Shown one piece after another: positions 25,290 to 35,521 of a stretch of 64,000 nucleotides of DNA. The stretch lies in contig BSQZ01000011.1 in NCBI GenBank assembly GCA_033239005.1, positions 1,028,501-1,092,500 of the forward strand, in the 5' to 3' direction. Position numbers and translations under genes: made by a program. Source of the stretch: Lamellibrachia satsuma. Taxonomy: Eukaryota > Annelida > Polychaeta > Sabellida > Siboglinidae. The notes under the pieces are model-generated. The model made no database searches, was not told the origin of the DNA, and was given only the letters and a program-made list of their open reading frames with translations. The first letter of the stretch is position 1, and the number at the start of each line of letters is the position of its first letter.

Positions 25290-25547
25290 CTTGCTTTCCT
25301 GCATTTTACGTTCATGATTACGACGAGTATTTTTTACGCAATTATTTACAACCGTGATGTCAACATTCGATATGATGCACTTATTATCGCTCAAAATGAC
25401 CTTGCCACAATGCATGTTTTCGTAAACAAAATCATTGCCAAACACTAGTACTCATGGGTATCATTATGCACAGCTAATCATAATCATTGTTACTCTTACA
25501 GGGCTTCCCTTGGACGCTGACTCGGAAGGGAATGGACTCGAAGCCAT
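20053..25547 (-). CDS. OCIAD1: OCIA-domain protein, OCIAD1-like
   Basis: Exons, 5' to 3': 25500-25547, 24876-24954, 24432-24470, 24135-24188, 23018-23064, about 22566-22715, and 20053-20312 or on to a stop at 19958. The first exon gives MASSPFPSESASKGSP. Exon 2 has LTRDEMKALQECNTESFWYR, the OCIA hallmark (ECnxESFWyR). Exons 3-5 cover KGVPLGVLFVGTTQILVKKG and PPNPRFGALFK. Exon 6 has GKISYQGTCREKIMRLENSP. Exon 7 has KEQTYTSYRNLQKRNRDEY, like the OCIAD1 tail motif TYEELRxxNRxxYE. Phases agree except at the exon 5/6 junction, where the splice border is uncertain. OCIA proteins are two-helix membrane proteins of mitochondria and endosomes; OCIAD1 is linked to respiratory complex III assembly (established knowledge). 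The 3' end may be incomplete. Confidence 0.85.
20560..21760 (+). mobile_element. Decayed LINE fragment in OCIA-gene intron
   Basis: Plus-strand reverse transcriptase of an endonuclease-type non-LTR element, broken by several frameshifts: EELSKVIDCLASSKAPGSDG then IPPELIKSGK, SDCNNYQGFLLCIVGKVFAR, PESQCGFRAGTSTVDMIFSL, PLYIAFIDLTKAFDLVS, and SSGIKQGCVLAPTLFGIFFS. The catalytic FADD region is degraded or absent. Clade not resolved (RTE-like is possible). It lies in the large intron before the last visible exon of the OCIA gene, in the opposite orientation. Confidence 0.7.
22190..22340. repeat. Third octamer-rich repeat block
   Basis: Contains ATGCAAAT and several catttg(t/c)atttgaatg-like units, the same family as 3240-3410 and 4196-4372 but more decayed. 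It lies within the OCIA gene intron. Confidence 0.45.
22857..22911. repeat. (TA)n microsatellite
   Basis: About 55 bp of TA, in the OCIA gene intron between exons 5 and 6. Confidence 0.95.
23456..24125. repeat. Long inverted repeat, arms ~90 bp
   Basis: Arm 1 (about 23460-23550) contains attccaaattgcattgtgat; arm 2 (about 24025-24115) contains its reverse complement atcacaatgcaatttggaat. The surrounding bases on both sides also pair with scattered mismatches. The spacer is about 470 bp. Everything lies inside one intron of the OCIA gene. It could be a foldback element or two opposed copies of one repeat. Confidence 0.6.
24541..24830. mobile_element. MITE-like element, second copy
   Basis: Starts ggggtcgttcacattta and ends with the reverse complement of ggggctattcactattg. 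It shares internal sequence (aaagtactaatt, ataggtaatg) with the element at 1315-1805 but is about 200 bp shorter. It lies in intron 2 of the OCIA gene. Confidence 0.5.
25209..25286. repeat. (TA)n microsatellite
   Basis: About 78 bp of TA in intron 1 of the OCIA gene. Confidence 0.95.
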
Positions 25548-25760
25548 CTCGGATTCTTTACCAACAACTACACCGCGCGAACCCCCCTCTCGTCTTCGTT
25601 CAGAACAATTCTTGGCTGGTTTATGCTGTCTGTGAGGCCTCGATTATCCAGGCTCCGCGCAGTGGCGCCACCGTTTGTCGCATACATCATCGCCTAGATG
25701 CAAAGCAGTGGAGGTTGGCGGGTTCGTGTCATGCGCAGTAGATGTTTACATGTTAAGCTT
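25548..25760 (-). promoter_or_regulatory. Likely OCIA gene promoter and 5' UTR
   Basis: A locally GC- and CpG-richer stretch directly upstream of the OCIAD1-like start codon. It contains CATGCGCA at 25730-25737, close to the NRF-1 consensus (core GCGCATGCGC) used by many nuclear genes for mitochondrial proteins. No TATA box is seen. The transcription start is not determined. Confidence 0.35.
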
Positions 25761-25834
25761 CGCCTACTTGGTAAGTTTTACGGGCTCTTGTGTAATTGCT
25801 GCATGCTATGAATTTACAATGTTTTATATTGATA

Positions 25835-26240
25835 GGAACAGGAACAGGAAATATTTATTCGTCCCAAAGATAACAAAACATAGTATTCAACACAAAAACT
25901 ATACAATAATTTTATATTACATGTAAGCAGACATGAGAAAACGAAGTGGTCAGAATATAGAGTACGGTCTAAAAATAACAGATAATACGCTGTCTCCAAA
26001 GAAGAAAGCCAATTACATTTTAAATGACGCAAATGGCATGGCAGTTACAAACGATCCAGTTTACTTAACAAGGCGCTACTTAAACAACAAGTGAATGGCG
26101 TGGAACACAGGAAGATTCAATCCCTCTTTATGAGGCCAAACAACACCCCTTGTTACGGCTGGACTCATCCATCGGCGACTTGTAGATGCATTCAGGGACA
26201 ACATCAGAGGCTAGAATACTCGCTAGTGGAGAACTGTCCA
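25835..26240 (-). mobile_element. Possible 3' end of another retroelement
   Basis: On the minus strand this ends in 'ttatctttgggacgaataaa' and a repeated CCTGTT hexamer (25835-25848), which looks like the 3' untranslated end and tandem tail of a non-LTR element. No coding part was recognised in the preceding sequence. Confidence 0.3.
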
Positions 26241-26330
26241 GTGAAATAAAATAGCGCGATGCAAAGACTGTTTCCTCTTGTGCCTGTCATATCCATGAAA
26301 GAGGAAGGTATTACAGGTTCAAAAGGAATA

Positions 26331-28836
26331 TATTTAACAAGATTTAACAAGATTTGCCATCCAAGCCAAAGGCCCAGATGGCAAGTGGACAAGGAAGCCA
26401 TTGGCTTATCGAGAGTCCATCAATGTTCATGTACTTATAACCCGCCTTCCTGAGATATGTGTCAACCTTGTTTTTAAACATATTCACGCTGCTAACAGTT
26501 ACACAATCTGTAGACAATTTGTTCCATTCATTTATTGTCCTCTGTGAGAACGAGTGCTTCCTGATGTCCAATCTACATTGATCCTTTACTAATTTTACTT
26601 CCTCTTAACCTCCTTGCTATGTGTCTCCATGCTTGATATACACTATTCTAAATGAGGTCTAACTATTGCTTTATAAAGAGGTATAATTAGCTTTTTTCCC
26701 TTGTATGTTATGTTTCTTCTAATCAATCCAAGAATTTGATTACCCTTTGAAGCTGCAATATCAGCGCTTATTGTAACTCCTAAGTCCTTTTCTTTTACAG
26801 TAGTACCCAGAACAGTATCTCCCATTTTATAGTTTATATTCAAGTTCCCATGTCCTGTATGTAGGCATTTACATTTCCCAAAATTGAACAGCATCTGCCA
26901 TTTCTCAGACCATTTCACTAATCTGTCTAGATCGTTTTGTAAATGTTGTTTATCACCACCAGTATTAACCTTTCTAAACAGTTTTGTGTCATCCGCAAAT
27001 TTCAGTACGTTACTTGTTATACTGTCGTCCAAGTCATTGATATAAATTAAGAATAATATAGGTCCTAATACTGATCCTTGATGTACCCCACTCAAAACCG
27101 ATTTCCAATTTGAAACTTCTCCATCTACTACAACTCGTTGTCTTCTGTCAGTCAGCCATTGTTCTATCCAGTCAGTTATGCTATCCCCGATACCATGGAC
27201 TTTTAATTTAAGTAGTAATCTTTGATGTGGCACTTTGTCAAAAGCTTTCTGAAAATCTAAGTAGATAATATCTACTGGCGATCCCACGTCTATCGACTTA
27301 GTGATTTCTTCCAAAAAACATAACATATTTGTTAAGCATGACCTCGCTTTAAGGAATCCATGTTGAGATGAATTTAATAATTTATGCTTAACGAGGAAGT
27401 CCACCACATGGTCTTTAATTAACCTTTCTAATAATTTACAAATCACTGACGTTAAACTCACTGGTCTGTAATTCTCTGACTTATTTCTCGAACCCTTTTT
27501 AAATAATGGTATGATGTTTGCTTCTTTCCATTCAAACGGAACAACTCCCTCTTTTAATGACAAGTTGAATACTCTTGCAAGTGGTATACTGATTTGTTCT
27601 ACTGTTTCCATTAGTAATTTTGGAGGAATCCCATCCACTCCCGGTGATTTGTTATCCTTCATTGCCTTTATTTTCTTAGCTACCAATTCTGGAGTTACTA
27701 ACGGACCTAAATAGTAAGATTTAGCCCCCTGAAATTTAGCATCAGCAACTGGTAATGAACTAATGTCTTCTTTGGTAAACACTGAACTGAAGTAACCATT
27801 TAGGTCTTCCGCCATTAAAAACCCCTGTGATATTATATTTCCAGCACTATCTTCTAGAGGTCCAACCTTGTCTTGTACGTTTTGTTTACTCCTGACATAT
27901 GCATAAAAACTCTTGCTGTCATTTTTTATGTTATATGCTAGTTTTTGCTCATAGCTTCTTTTAGATTGTCTGATTTCAGTTGTAGCTGCATTAAGTGCCT
28001 CTTTGTATTTTGCATAGTCTTCTTCCTTTCTGGTACGCCTATATACCCTCCACACAGTTTGTTTTCCCATTATTTTTCTAATAGCCTCTTTTGACAAGTG
28101 TTTCTTTCTATACCGTTTTCCTTGTTTTTGGAAGGGAACAAATTTATCGTTGATACTCTCGATTTCATATTAATTTTTAGAATATTCCAACATTCAATTG
28201 CGGTCTTATTCATCAGCATGTTATTCCAATCTAGCTTTGCTAAGTATTTTCTCATATCTTTGTAGTTACCTTTGTGGAAGTTTCTCTTGTACGTTTTTAT
28301 TTTTTTACTTTCTGATTTTACATTGATGTCAAAATGTATTTGATTATGGTTACTATTACCCAATGGTTCAAATATTTTTACATTGTCCACTAATTGTTTC
28401 TGTGATGACAAAACTATATCTAATACATTTTCTCCCCTGGTTGGTTCTAGTACGTGCTGAGTAAGAAAGCTATCCTGGATTAAAAATAGAAATTGTTGGT
28501 CCTCAATCCCTGTGCTCTCTAGAGAATTCCATTGTATGTGTCCATGGTTAAAATCTCCCATTATGATACATTCCCCTTTACTAACTTCCTTTATAGCGTT
28601 TTTTATTTTTGTGTTGTCCTCTTCGTTTATGTTTGGACTTAGGTAAACTAATCCAATAGTTAATTTTGAATTTCCTGAAACAATTTTGCACCAAACAGCT
28701 TCATCACAATCTGCTTCCCTTTCTAGTTTTATTTCATAAGCCTGAATAGATTCTTTAACATATAAAATAACTCCCCCGCCCCTTCTTCCTATTCGATCTT
28801 TCCTAAACAGTACATATCCTGTCAGTCCTAATAGAG
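26331..28836 (-). mobile_element. CR1-like LINE, endonuclease and reverse transcriptase, inactive
   Basis: On the minus strand the endonuclease part (about 28836-28070) has GYVLFRKDRIGRRGGGVILY, then GLVYLSPN, IIMGDFNH and GNSNHNQIHF, matching the C-terminal two thirds of an apurinic-type endonuclease. A frameshift near 28110-28140 separates it from the reverse transcriptase (28097-26643), which has MKDNKSPGVDGIPPKLL, NYRPVSLTSVICKLLER, DFQKAFDKVPHQRLL, GSVLGPILFLIYINDL and FADDTKLF. A stop at 26643 and two deletions near 26600 and 26618 remove the C-terminal region. The tail is two AAATCTTGTT copies at 26331-26355. The start of the endonuclease is missing, so the copy is 5'-truncated; no perfect target duplication was found. 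Confidence 0.9.
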
Positions 28837-29092
28837 GAAGAAGGTCAGATTCGAAAAAAGAGCAGAGAGAGATAAGCAGTAGAAATCTACAATAACAATG
28901 TATAAATTTACAAGGAAAGTGCAAAACAAGTGGCAAACAATGAGCAACAACGTGGCACCAACTTCTCCGATGGCGTTCCTAAATGTGTGCAAAGAGCGAC
29001 AAAGGTATGTCGCACAGCTACATTCAGTGTTGGGAAGCTGCACCAGATATGCTGAAATGAAGAAACTATGCCCATAATACCTACCCTACACA

Positions 29093-29262
29093 TTGGAGCT
29101 GAACCAACCAGGGGGTGATAGCTTGAAGCCAACGTCAGTAGATCTAGTCTCACAAGCATTACTCGCTGCCAGTGTCTACGCAATGAACCTTGGAGTTCAG
29201 TTGGAGTTATCGCCGATGGAAACTGTCCCCCGCACGGCTAGTTTTGTTTGTACTGGTGATGA
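29093..29262 (+). pseudogene. SRCR-like remnant
   Basis: A plus-strand frame contains VPRTASFVCTGDEDHVETC. This resembles the second half of a scavenger-receptor Cys-rich (SRCR) domain (consensus about 'l.dV.CtGnE..l..C'). The upstream SRCR core (W..VC...W....A.vvCrqLG) is not convincingly present. The frame runs into the 32-bp tandem array and stops after one unit. Assignment is tentative. Confidence 0.3.
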
Positions 29263-29868
29263 AGACCACGTAGAGACCTGCGTGAGAATGAAGACCTTCA
29301 TGTAGAGACCCGCGTGAGAATGAAGACCTTCATGTAGAGACCCGCGTGAGAATGAAGACCTTCATGTAGAGACCCGCGTGAGAATGATGACCTTCATGTA
29401 GACATCCGCGTGAGAATGATGACCTTCATGTAGACAACCGCGTGCGAATGAAGACCTTCATGTAGACATCCGCGTGAGAATGAAGACCTTCATGTAGACA
29501 CCCGCGTGAGAATGAAGACCTTCACGTAGACACCCGCGTGAGAATGAAGACCTTCATGTAGAGACCCGCACGAGAATGAAGACCTTCATGTAGACATCCG
29601 CATGAGAATGAAGACCTTCATGTAGACACCCGCGTGAGAATGAAGACCTTCACGTAGACACCCGCGTGAGAATGAAGACCTTCATGTAGAGACCCGCACG
29701 AGAATGAAGACCTTCATGTAGACCCCCGCGTGAGAATGAAGACCTTCATGTAGAGACCCGCGTGAGAATGAACACCTTCATGTAGACACCCGCGTGAGAA
29801 TGAACATCTTCATGTAGAAACCCGCGTGAGAATGAACACCTTCATGTAGAGATCCGCGTGAGAATTGT
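29255..29868. repeat. 32-bp minisatellite, about 19 copies
   Basis: The unit is tgaagaccttcatgtagaga plus cccgcgtgagaa. Copies differ by a few bases (tcatg/tcacg, gagacc/gacacc/gacatc). The first unit merges into the SRCR-like coding sequence (gatgaagaccacgtagagac), so the array seems to have expanded from it. The period is not a multiple of three. Confidence 0.9.
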
Positions 29869-30263
29869 TCAGGAATTGCTTGCTCACGAGAACACATATC
29901 TTGATGACACGTTCCTAACCGATGGAATCACTAATCATGTGACTAAGGTGTCGGCTACATGTGCGCAGTACAAAGAAGTCACGGATGTTGTTCACCCCAA
30001 TGAATTATGTGGCAGATGCATGCACTGCCATCTGTGGTGGGCACATCTGTCAAGTCATTGCATCCAGGACTCGGACCACCCAAGCTTCACCTGTGCATAT
30101 TGATATTGCCGCGGTTACGCTGATCGGACTACCTCGTCCACATCATGTGGCCAGCACCGTCAATTACAAATCCACAAACATGGTGGGAGCCCAACCACTT
30201 TGTGCCTGCCTTTCACAAAGAAGATGGACAAGCGGCATCCAAGCATTCTTCCAAGGTAAGGCT

Positions 30264-30352
30264 ACAGGCATTGTGCTGTGACTGAACTATTACCTTCCTG
30301 AAACCTACGCTTTTTAAGTGTGTTTTGCTATTTTCTGGTCTATTCAATTGTA
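30264..30352. repeat. 89-bp direct repeat, left copy
   Basis: Begins acaggcattgtgctgtgact and ends tctattcaattgta. It matches 30648-30736 at 88 of 89 positions and flanks the SINE on its left. Confidence 0.9.
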
Positions 30353-30647
30353 AAGGTAAAGGTACGTTCTTATATAGCGCTGTATCCGGTCCATAGGACT
30401 GCTCAAAGCGCTTTACACTTTACCCCCTGGCAGACCTGTTCATTCCAAGGCAATCTCAACTTCTTTGGGAAGTATTCAGCCACGCTGCAATTGCTGCGCG
30501 AAGGCTATTCGTTCACATATCCACCACTGTCTGTATTGCCAGGTACTCATTTATACAGCCAAAGGTTCGAAGCGACCGCAGTGGGATTTGAAACCGGGTT
30601 CTCTCGATTGAGAGTCCGGCCTTCTAACCGGTATGCTGTCGCGCCCC
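30353..30647 (-). mobile_element. tRNA-derived SINE with LINE-like 3' end
   Basis: On the minus strand the element begins ggcgcgacagcataccggtt, with a tRNA-like head: a loop-like ggactctcaatcgagaga segment and a B-box-like ggtttcaaatcc. It ends aaagcgctttgagc ... cagcgctatataag and then (ACCTTT)2. The AAAGCGCTTT/AGCGCTATATAAG end matches the 3' end of the CR1/L2-type LINE at 57904-60240, as expected for a SINE mobilised by that LINE. It is flanked by 89-bp direct repeats, far longer than a normal target duplication. Confidence 0.7.
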
Positions 30648-30736
30648 ACAGGCATTGTGCTGTGACTGAACTATTACCTTCCTGAAACCTACGCTTTTTA
30701 AGTGTGTTTTGCTACTTTCTGGTCTATTCAATTGTA
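30648..30736. repeat. 89-bp direct repeat, right copy
   Basis: Matches 30264-30352 with one T/C difference; flanks the SINE on its right. Confidence 0.9.
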
Positions 30737-31146
30737 GTTATATGCAAGCAAGCACTTGCTTATCTGTTTCAGTTTGGAAGGGGTTCGGGTGAGACCAACA
30801 CAACTATTGATTACCTGAATATGTCCAAGGCGGTTTATGTGGTAAGAAACCAAGTTACTTTGAAAAAAATAAAAAGTTGTACTCTCCTAAATATCGGTCT
30901 ATGGCAGTAGGTATTTTAAATTAGCTGTGAGTCGCCGTCTATGCTTTATTTGTCTAATGTTCATATCACCTAATATTCACAAGCTCGTTCAGGTACCAAC
31001 TTGTCGGGAATATGCGTCTATGCCCATGGGTGTTCTAGGGACCACCCATCGTATTGCCGTGTTATTTGTTCAAGCCACTTTATTAATTATATTTTACAAT
31101 TGTTACAGACGTGTGCCATACATATATATGTTCACTTTTTTTTCAG

Positions 31147-31312
31147 TCTGGGAGTGGCGACGGAAGTGACTGTACCTGTGTAGTCTGTGAAGAATGTTTT
31201 GTGGATTCCAAGGTGGGCGAAATATGGGTGGAATGCCAATGCTCATCTGAGGCACACGAAGAATGCACGCCGAATGAGGGAGATATATATGTTTGTATCA
31301 ATTGTGGAAGTT
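31147..31312 (+). CDS. PHD-like zinc-finger exon
   Basis: After a strong acceptor (tttttttcag) the frame reads DCTCVVCEECF, GEIWVECQCSSEAHEECTP, and DIYVCINCG. The spacing C-x2-C, C-x-C, H-x3-C, C-x2-C matches the PHD-type zinc finger (C4HC3), with the diagnostic W two residues before C3. Such fingers occur in chromatin readers and also at the C-terminus of many animal pogo/Tigger-type DDE transposases. The short length and lack of other exons favour a transposase remnant. No donor follows clearly. Confidence 0.45.
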
Positions 31313-31379
31313 ATAACTCAAGATATTTAGTCATATGTCTTGTACGTAGTTCACAATTTTGCTTGTGTTCCTAAGGGCC

Positions 31380-32305
31380 ATGGGTTAATTACCTGCCTTT
31401 TTAACAGTAATTTACTAAACACGTTATTATCTGCTATGTTGTGGTATGCTATGACATCAAGTTATGATAATATATATGTCTGTGAATTTGGTACGAAATA
31501 AAATGCTTTCTAAGTTTATTTGGTTGTCTGCAGAATTAAGAGTACACGATCGTATACTTCGGTGCGTTTCACGAACTGAAATATAGCTCACTTTGAACAT
31601 AGCTTGTTTTGTAGCACAGTTTAGATGCCTTCAAATTGATATTTACAGTTATCCGACGGCACTGATACTGCGCATGCAAGCAAAGTTTTAATTCGATCGG
31701 ACAACTGCTATAACGATTTTGAGGTGCTCAACTTTCGAAAACAGTCAGCTATCCACAAATTCAGTTAAGTTGCCTTTTGTTTCTTTTTACAGCTAGGATA
31801 TTTTTAATTTGTTTATGATCTTTATTGTTGTGCCGGAATTGAGACACCCTATGAAAATCCTACGACGAAATTGGGACACCCTGAGGGAATTTGGTCCCCC
31901 AATGTGACGGAATTGAGACACCAATTCGCGCGTGAGTGAGTGAGTGCGTGCGTGCCTGCGTGCGTGAACGTTGGATTCCCAGGAGAATGCAAAATATTTC
32001 GTGGATACAAATACATTACCAAATTATTGAAGAGGAACTAGCACACAGAGTCTAACTACAGAAGCAACTTTAACAATAATTAGATGAAGACACAATTCCT
32101 TGGACACACCATGCTAAACAGTCGCGGAAACCTGCAGAGCGGGCATACGCTTACAAACCTTATATGTACACAGTGGATGAACTGAACTGGCACTAATAGT
32201 GATCTGAACTTGCAATAGCAGTGAACTGAACTGCCACTAATAATGTTTTCCGAGATACACGCCTACCTGAAAACACAAAGGCTAACTGGGCAGAGGCTCC
32301 CTCTT
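31380..32305. other. No gene identified
   Basis: AT-rich stretch. Short imperfect repeats of 'gaattgagacacc' occur at 31839-31921, and a GTGA/GTGC run lies near 31930-31966. Nothing else was recognised. Confidence 0.3.
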
Positions 32306-32382
32306 GTGAGTGAACACATTAAATTGTTGGTGGCTCCTTCTTTTGAATGAATGCGTTATATCGTTGGTTGGAGTGAATGAGA

Positions 32383-32454
32383 ACAGCGTCCGGAGGTACG
32401 CTGCAAACAGCGTCCGGAGTTACGCTGCAAACAGCGTCCGGAGGTACGCTGCAA
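32383..32454. repeat. Three 24-bp repeats
   Basis: acagcgtccggaggtacgct plus gcaa, three tandem copies, encoding NSVRRYAA-type octapeptides in the long frame that runs into the 60-bp array. Confidence 0.85.
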
Positions 32455-32591
32455 AGTCCACGACAGTTCATCAATTTGAGGAAAACTGCCTTTCTCTCCT
32501 GTCTCCTCCCCGTCTCCTTCCCTTATATCACCTCATCTACTCTCCACCTCCTTACATCTGTCTCCTTCTGGCACCTCTGCTCCTTCTGTAT

Positions 32592-33985
32592 CACAGTCTA
32601 ACCACCTCTCTCATTGCCATCTCTCTCCTTGCTGGTTACCATCTCAGTTTCCACAGTCTAACCACCTCTCTCCCTGCCATCTCTCTCCTTGCTGGTTCCC
32701 ATCTCAGTTTCCACAGTCTTACCACCTCTCTCCCTGCCATCTCTCTCCTTGCTGGTTCCCATCTCAGTTTCCATAGTCTTATCACCTCTCTCCCTGCCAT
32801 CTCTCTCCTTGCTGGTTCCCATCTCAGTTTCCACAGTCTAACCACCTCTCTCCCTGCCATCTCTCTCCTTGCTGGTTCCCATCTCAGTTTCCACATTCTT
32901 ACCACCTCTCTCCCTGCCTTCTCTCTCCTTGCTGGTTCCCATCTCTGTTTCCACAGTCTTACCACCTCTCTCCCTGCCATCTCTCTGCTTGCTGGTTACC
33001 ATCTCAGTTTCCACAGTCTTACCACCTCTCTCCCTGCCTTCTCTCTCCTTGCTGGTTCCCATCTCAGTTTCCACAGTCTTACCACCTCTCTCCCTGCCAT
33101 CTCTCTCCTTGCTGGTTCCCATCTCAGTTTCCACAGTCTTACCACCTCTCTCCCTGCCATCTCTCTCCTTGCTGGTTCCCATCTCAGTTTCCACAGTCTT
33201 ACCACCTCTCTCCCTGCCTTTTCTCTCCATGCTGGTTACCATCTCAGTTTCCAAAGTCTTACCACCTCTCTCCCTGCCACCTCTCTCCTTGCTGGTTCCC
33301 AGCTCAGTTTCCACAGTCTTACCACCTCTCTCCCTGCTATCTTTCTCCTTGCTGGTTACCATCTCAGTTTCCACAGTCTTACCACCTCTCTCCCTGCCAT
33401 CTCTCTCCTTGCTGGTTATCATCTCAGTTTCTACAGTCTAACCACCTCTCTCCCTGTCTTCTCTCTCCTTGCTGGTTCCCATCTCAGTTTCCACAGTCTT
33501 ACCACCTCTCTCCCTGCCATCTCTCTCCTTGCTGGTTCCCATCTCAGTTTCCACAGTCTAACCACCTCTCTCCCTGCCATCTCTCTCCTTGCTGGTTACC
33601 ATCTCAGTTTCCACAGTCTTACCAGTTCTCTCCCTGCCATCTCTCTCCTTGCTGCTTACCATCTCAGTTTTCACAGTCTAACCACCTCTCTCCCTGCCAT
33701 CTCTCTCCTTGCTGGTTACCATCTCAGTTTCACAGTCTTACCACCTCTCTCCCTGCCATCTCTCTCCTTGCTGGTTACCATCTCAGTTTCCACAGTCTTA
33801 CCACCTCTCTCCCTGCCATATCTCTCCTTGCTGGTTACCATCTCAGTTTCCACAGACTTACCACCTCTCTCCCTGCCATCTCTCTCCCTGCTGGTTACCA
33901 TCTCAGTTTCCACAATCTAACCACCTCTCTCCCTGCCATCTCTCTCCTTGCTGGTTACCATCTCAGTTTCCACAATCTTACCACT
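32592..33985. repeat. 60-bp tandem array, about 23 copies, open in several frames
   Basis: The unit contains accacctctctccctgccat, ctctctccttgctggtt, and ccatctcagtttccacagtct. The period is exactly 60 bp apart from a 1-bp loss near 33730. Because 60 is a multiple of three and the unit has no stops in several frames, both strands stay open: plus 20-residue repeats around LTTSLPAISLLAG (frame from 32310, 536 codons) and minus repeats around GRERGGKTVETEM. Copies are very alike. Whether any frame is expressed is unknown; I treat it as a satellite-like array. Confidence 0.9.
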
Positions 33986-34312
33986 GCCTGCACACACCCA
34001 CTTTACCGTTTAACGTTATCGCCCCAACTATCTCCTTCAACTTATCCACCTCTATCTCCAAACATTTCCCTTGCATTTACATTTGAACACACACAGACAC
34101 ACGCGTGCATAGTTTGTGTTAGCGATGTGTAATATATATATTTTTTTATTAGGTACAAAATACATAGCCACCATCAATTGTAATAATGTAAAGGTAGTGT
34201 GTATGCATGCATTTCATTGACATAAGTTACTAAGCGACAGTTATTGTTCATTCATATATGCCATATCTACGTAGACATTCAATTTTGAACGACGTTATGT
34301 ATTGTCCCTTGC

Positions 34313-35030
<718 letters not shown>

Positions 35031-35039
35031 TACATACAC

Positions 35040-35521
35040 ACCCCAGCAATTAGTACACGACTATTTAAGTAACGCATGTTCGACATAAATTATACAGATG
35101 AGAACCATTTTAGCATCTTATAAAAACTTTCGGGTAAAGTTATCTCACTGGCAACTTGGAACGCAAGTTGTGGTAACTGTTATAAGAAGATCACCTAGTT
35201 CTACGTAATTAATTAACTCGCATTATTTAATTTCAGTTATACAGGTGAGACCCATTTTAGTGGTCAACACCTTCGTGTAAAGTTATCAGAGTCTATGCAC
35301 ATTTTCTAAATGTTCTAAGTTGCGCGTGCTTATCTTTTTTACAGTTATGCGATTATTAAACATTTTCAACACTATTTATAGTTATAATTATCATATATAT
35401 GTAAGTATGGCTGATTCATTAAATGGTTGTGTAAAAGACAAAAGACAGAATACGCCATTTGTCTGATTACCACTCAGCGCGTCATCTGCAAGTCCGAAGA
35501 TCTGGTCAATTAAACAATTCA
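35040..35521 (-). other. 3' flank of the giant modular gene
   Basis: Sequence directly after the stop codon of the minus-strand gene. No clear AATAAA signal was found on the minus strand. It holds the presumed 3' untranslated region and nothing else recognisable. Confidence 0.35.

Noticed and set aside
26301..28850. Target duplication for the longer LINE copy
   Set aside because: 'gaggaag' occurs at both ends but flanking bases match only partly; not convincing.
29255..29868. CRISPR-like array of 32-bp repeats
   Set aside because: Units are contiguous with no unique spacers, in a eukaryotic context; it is a minisatellite.
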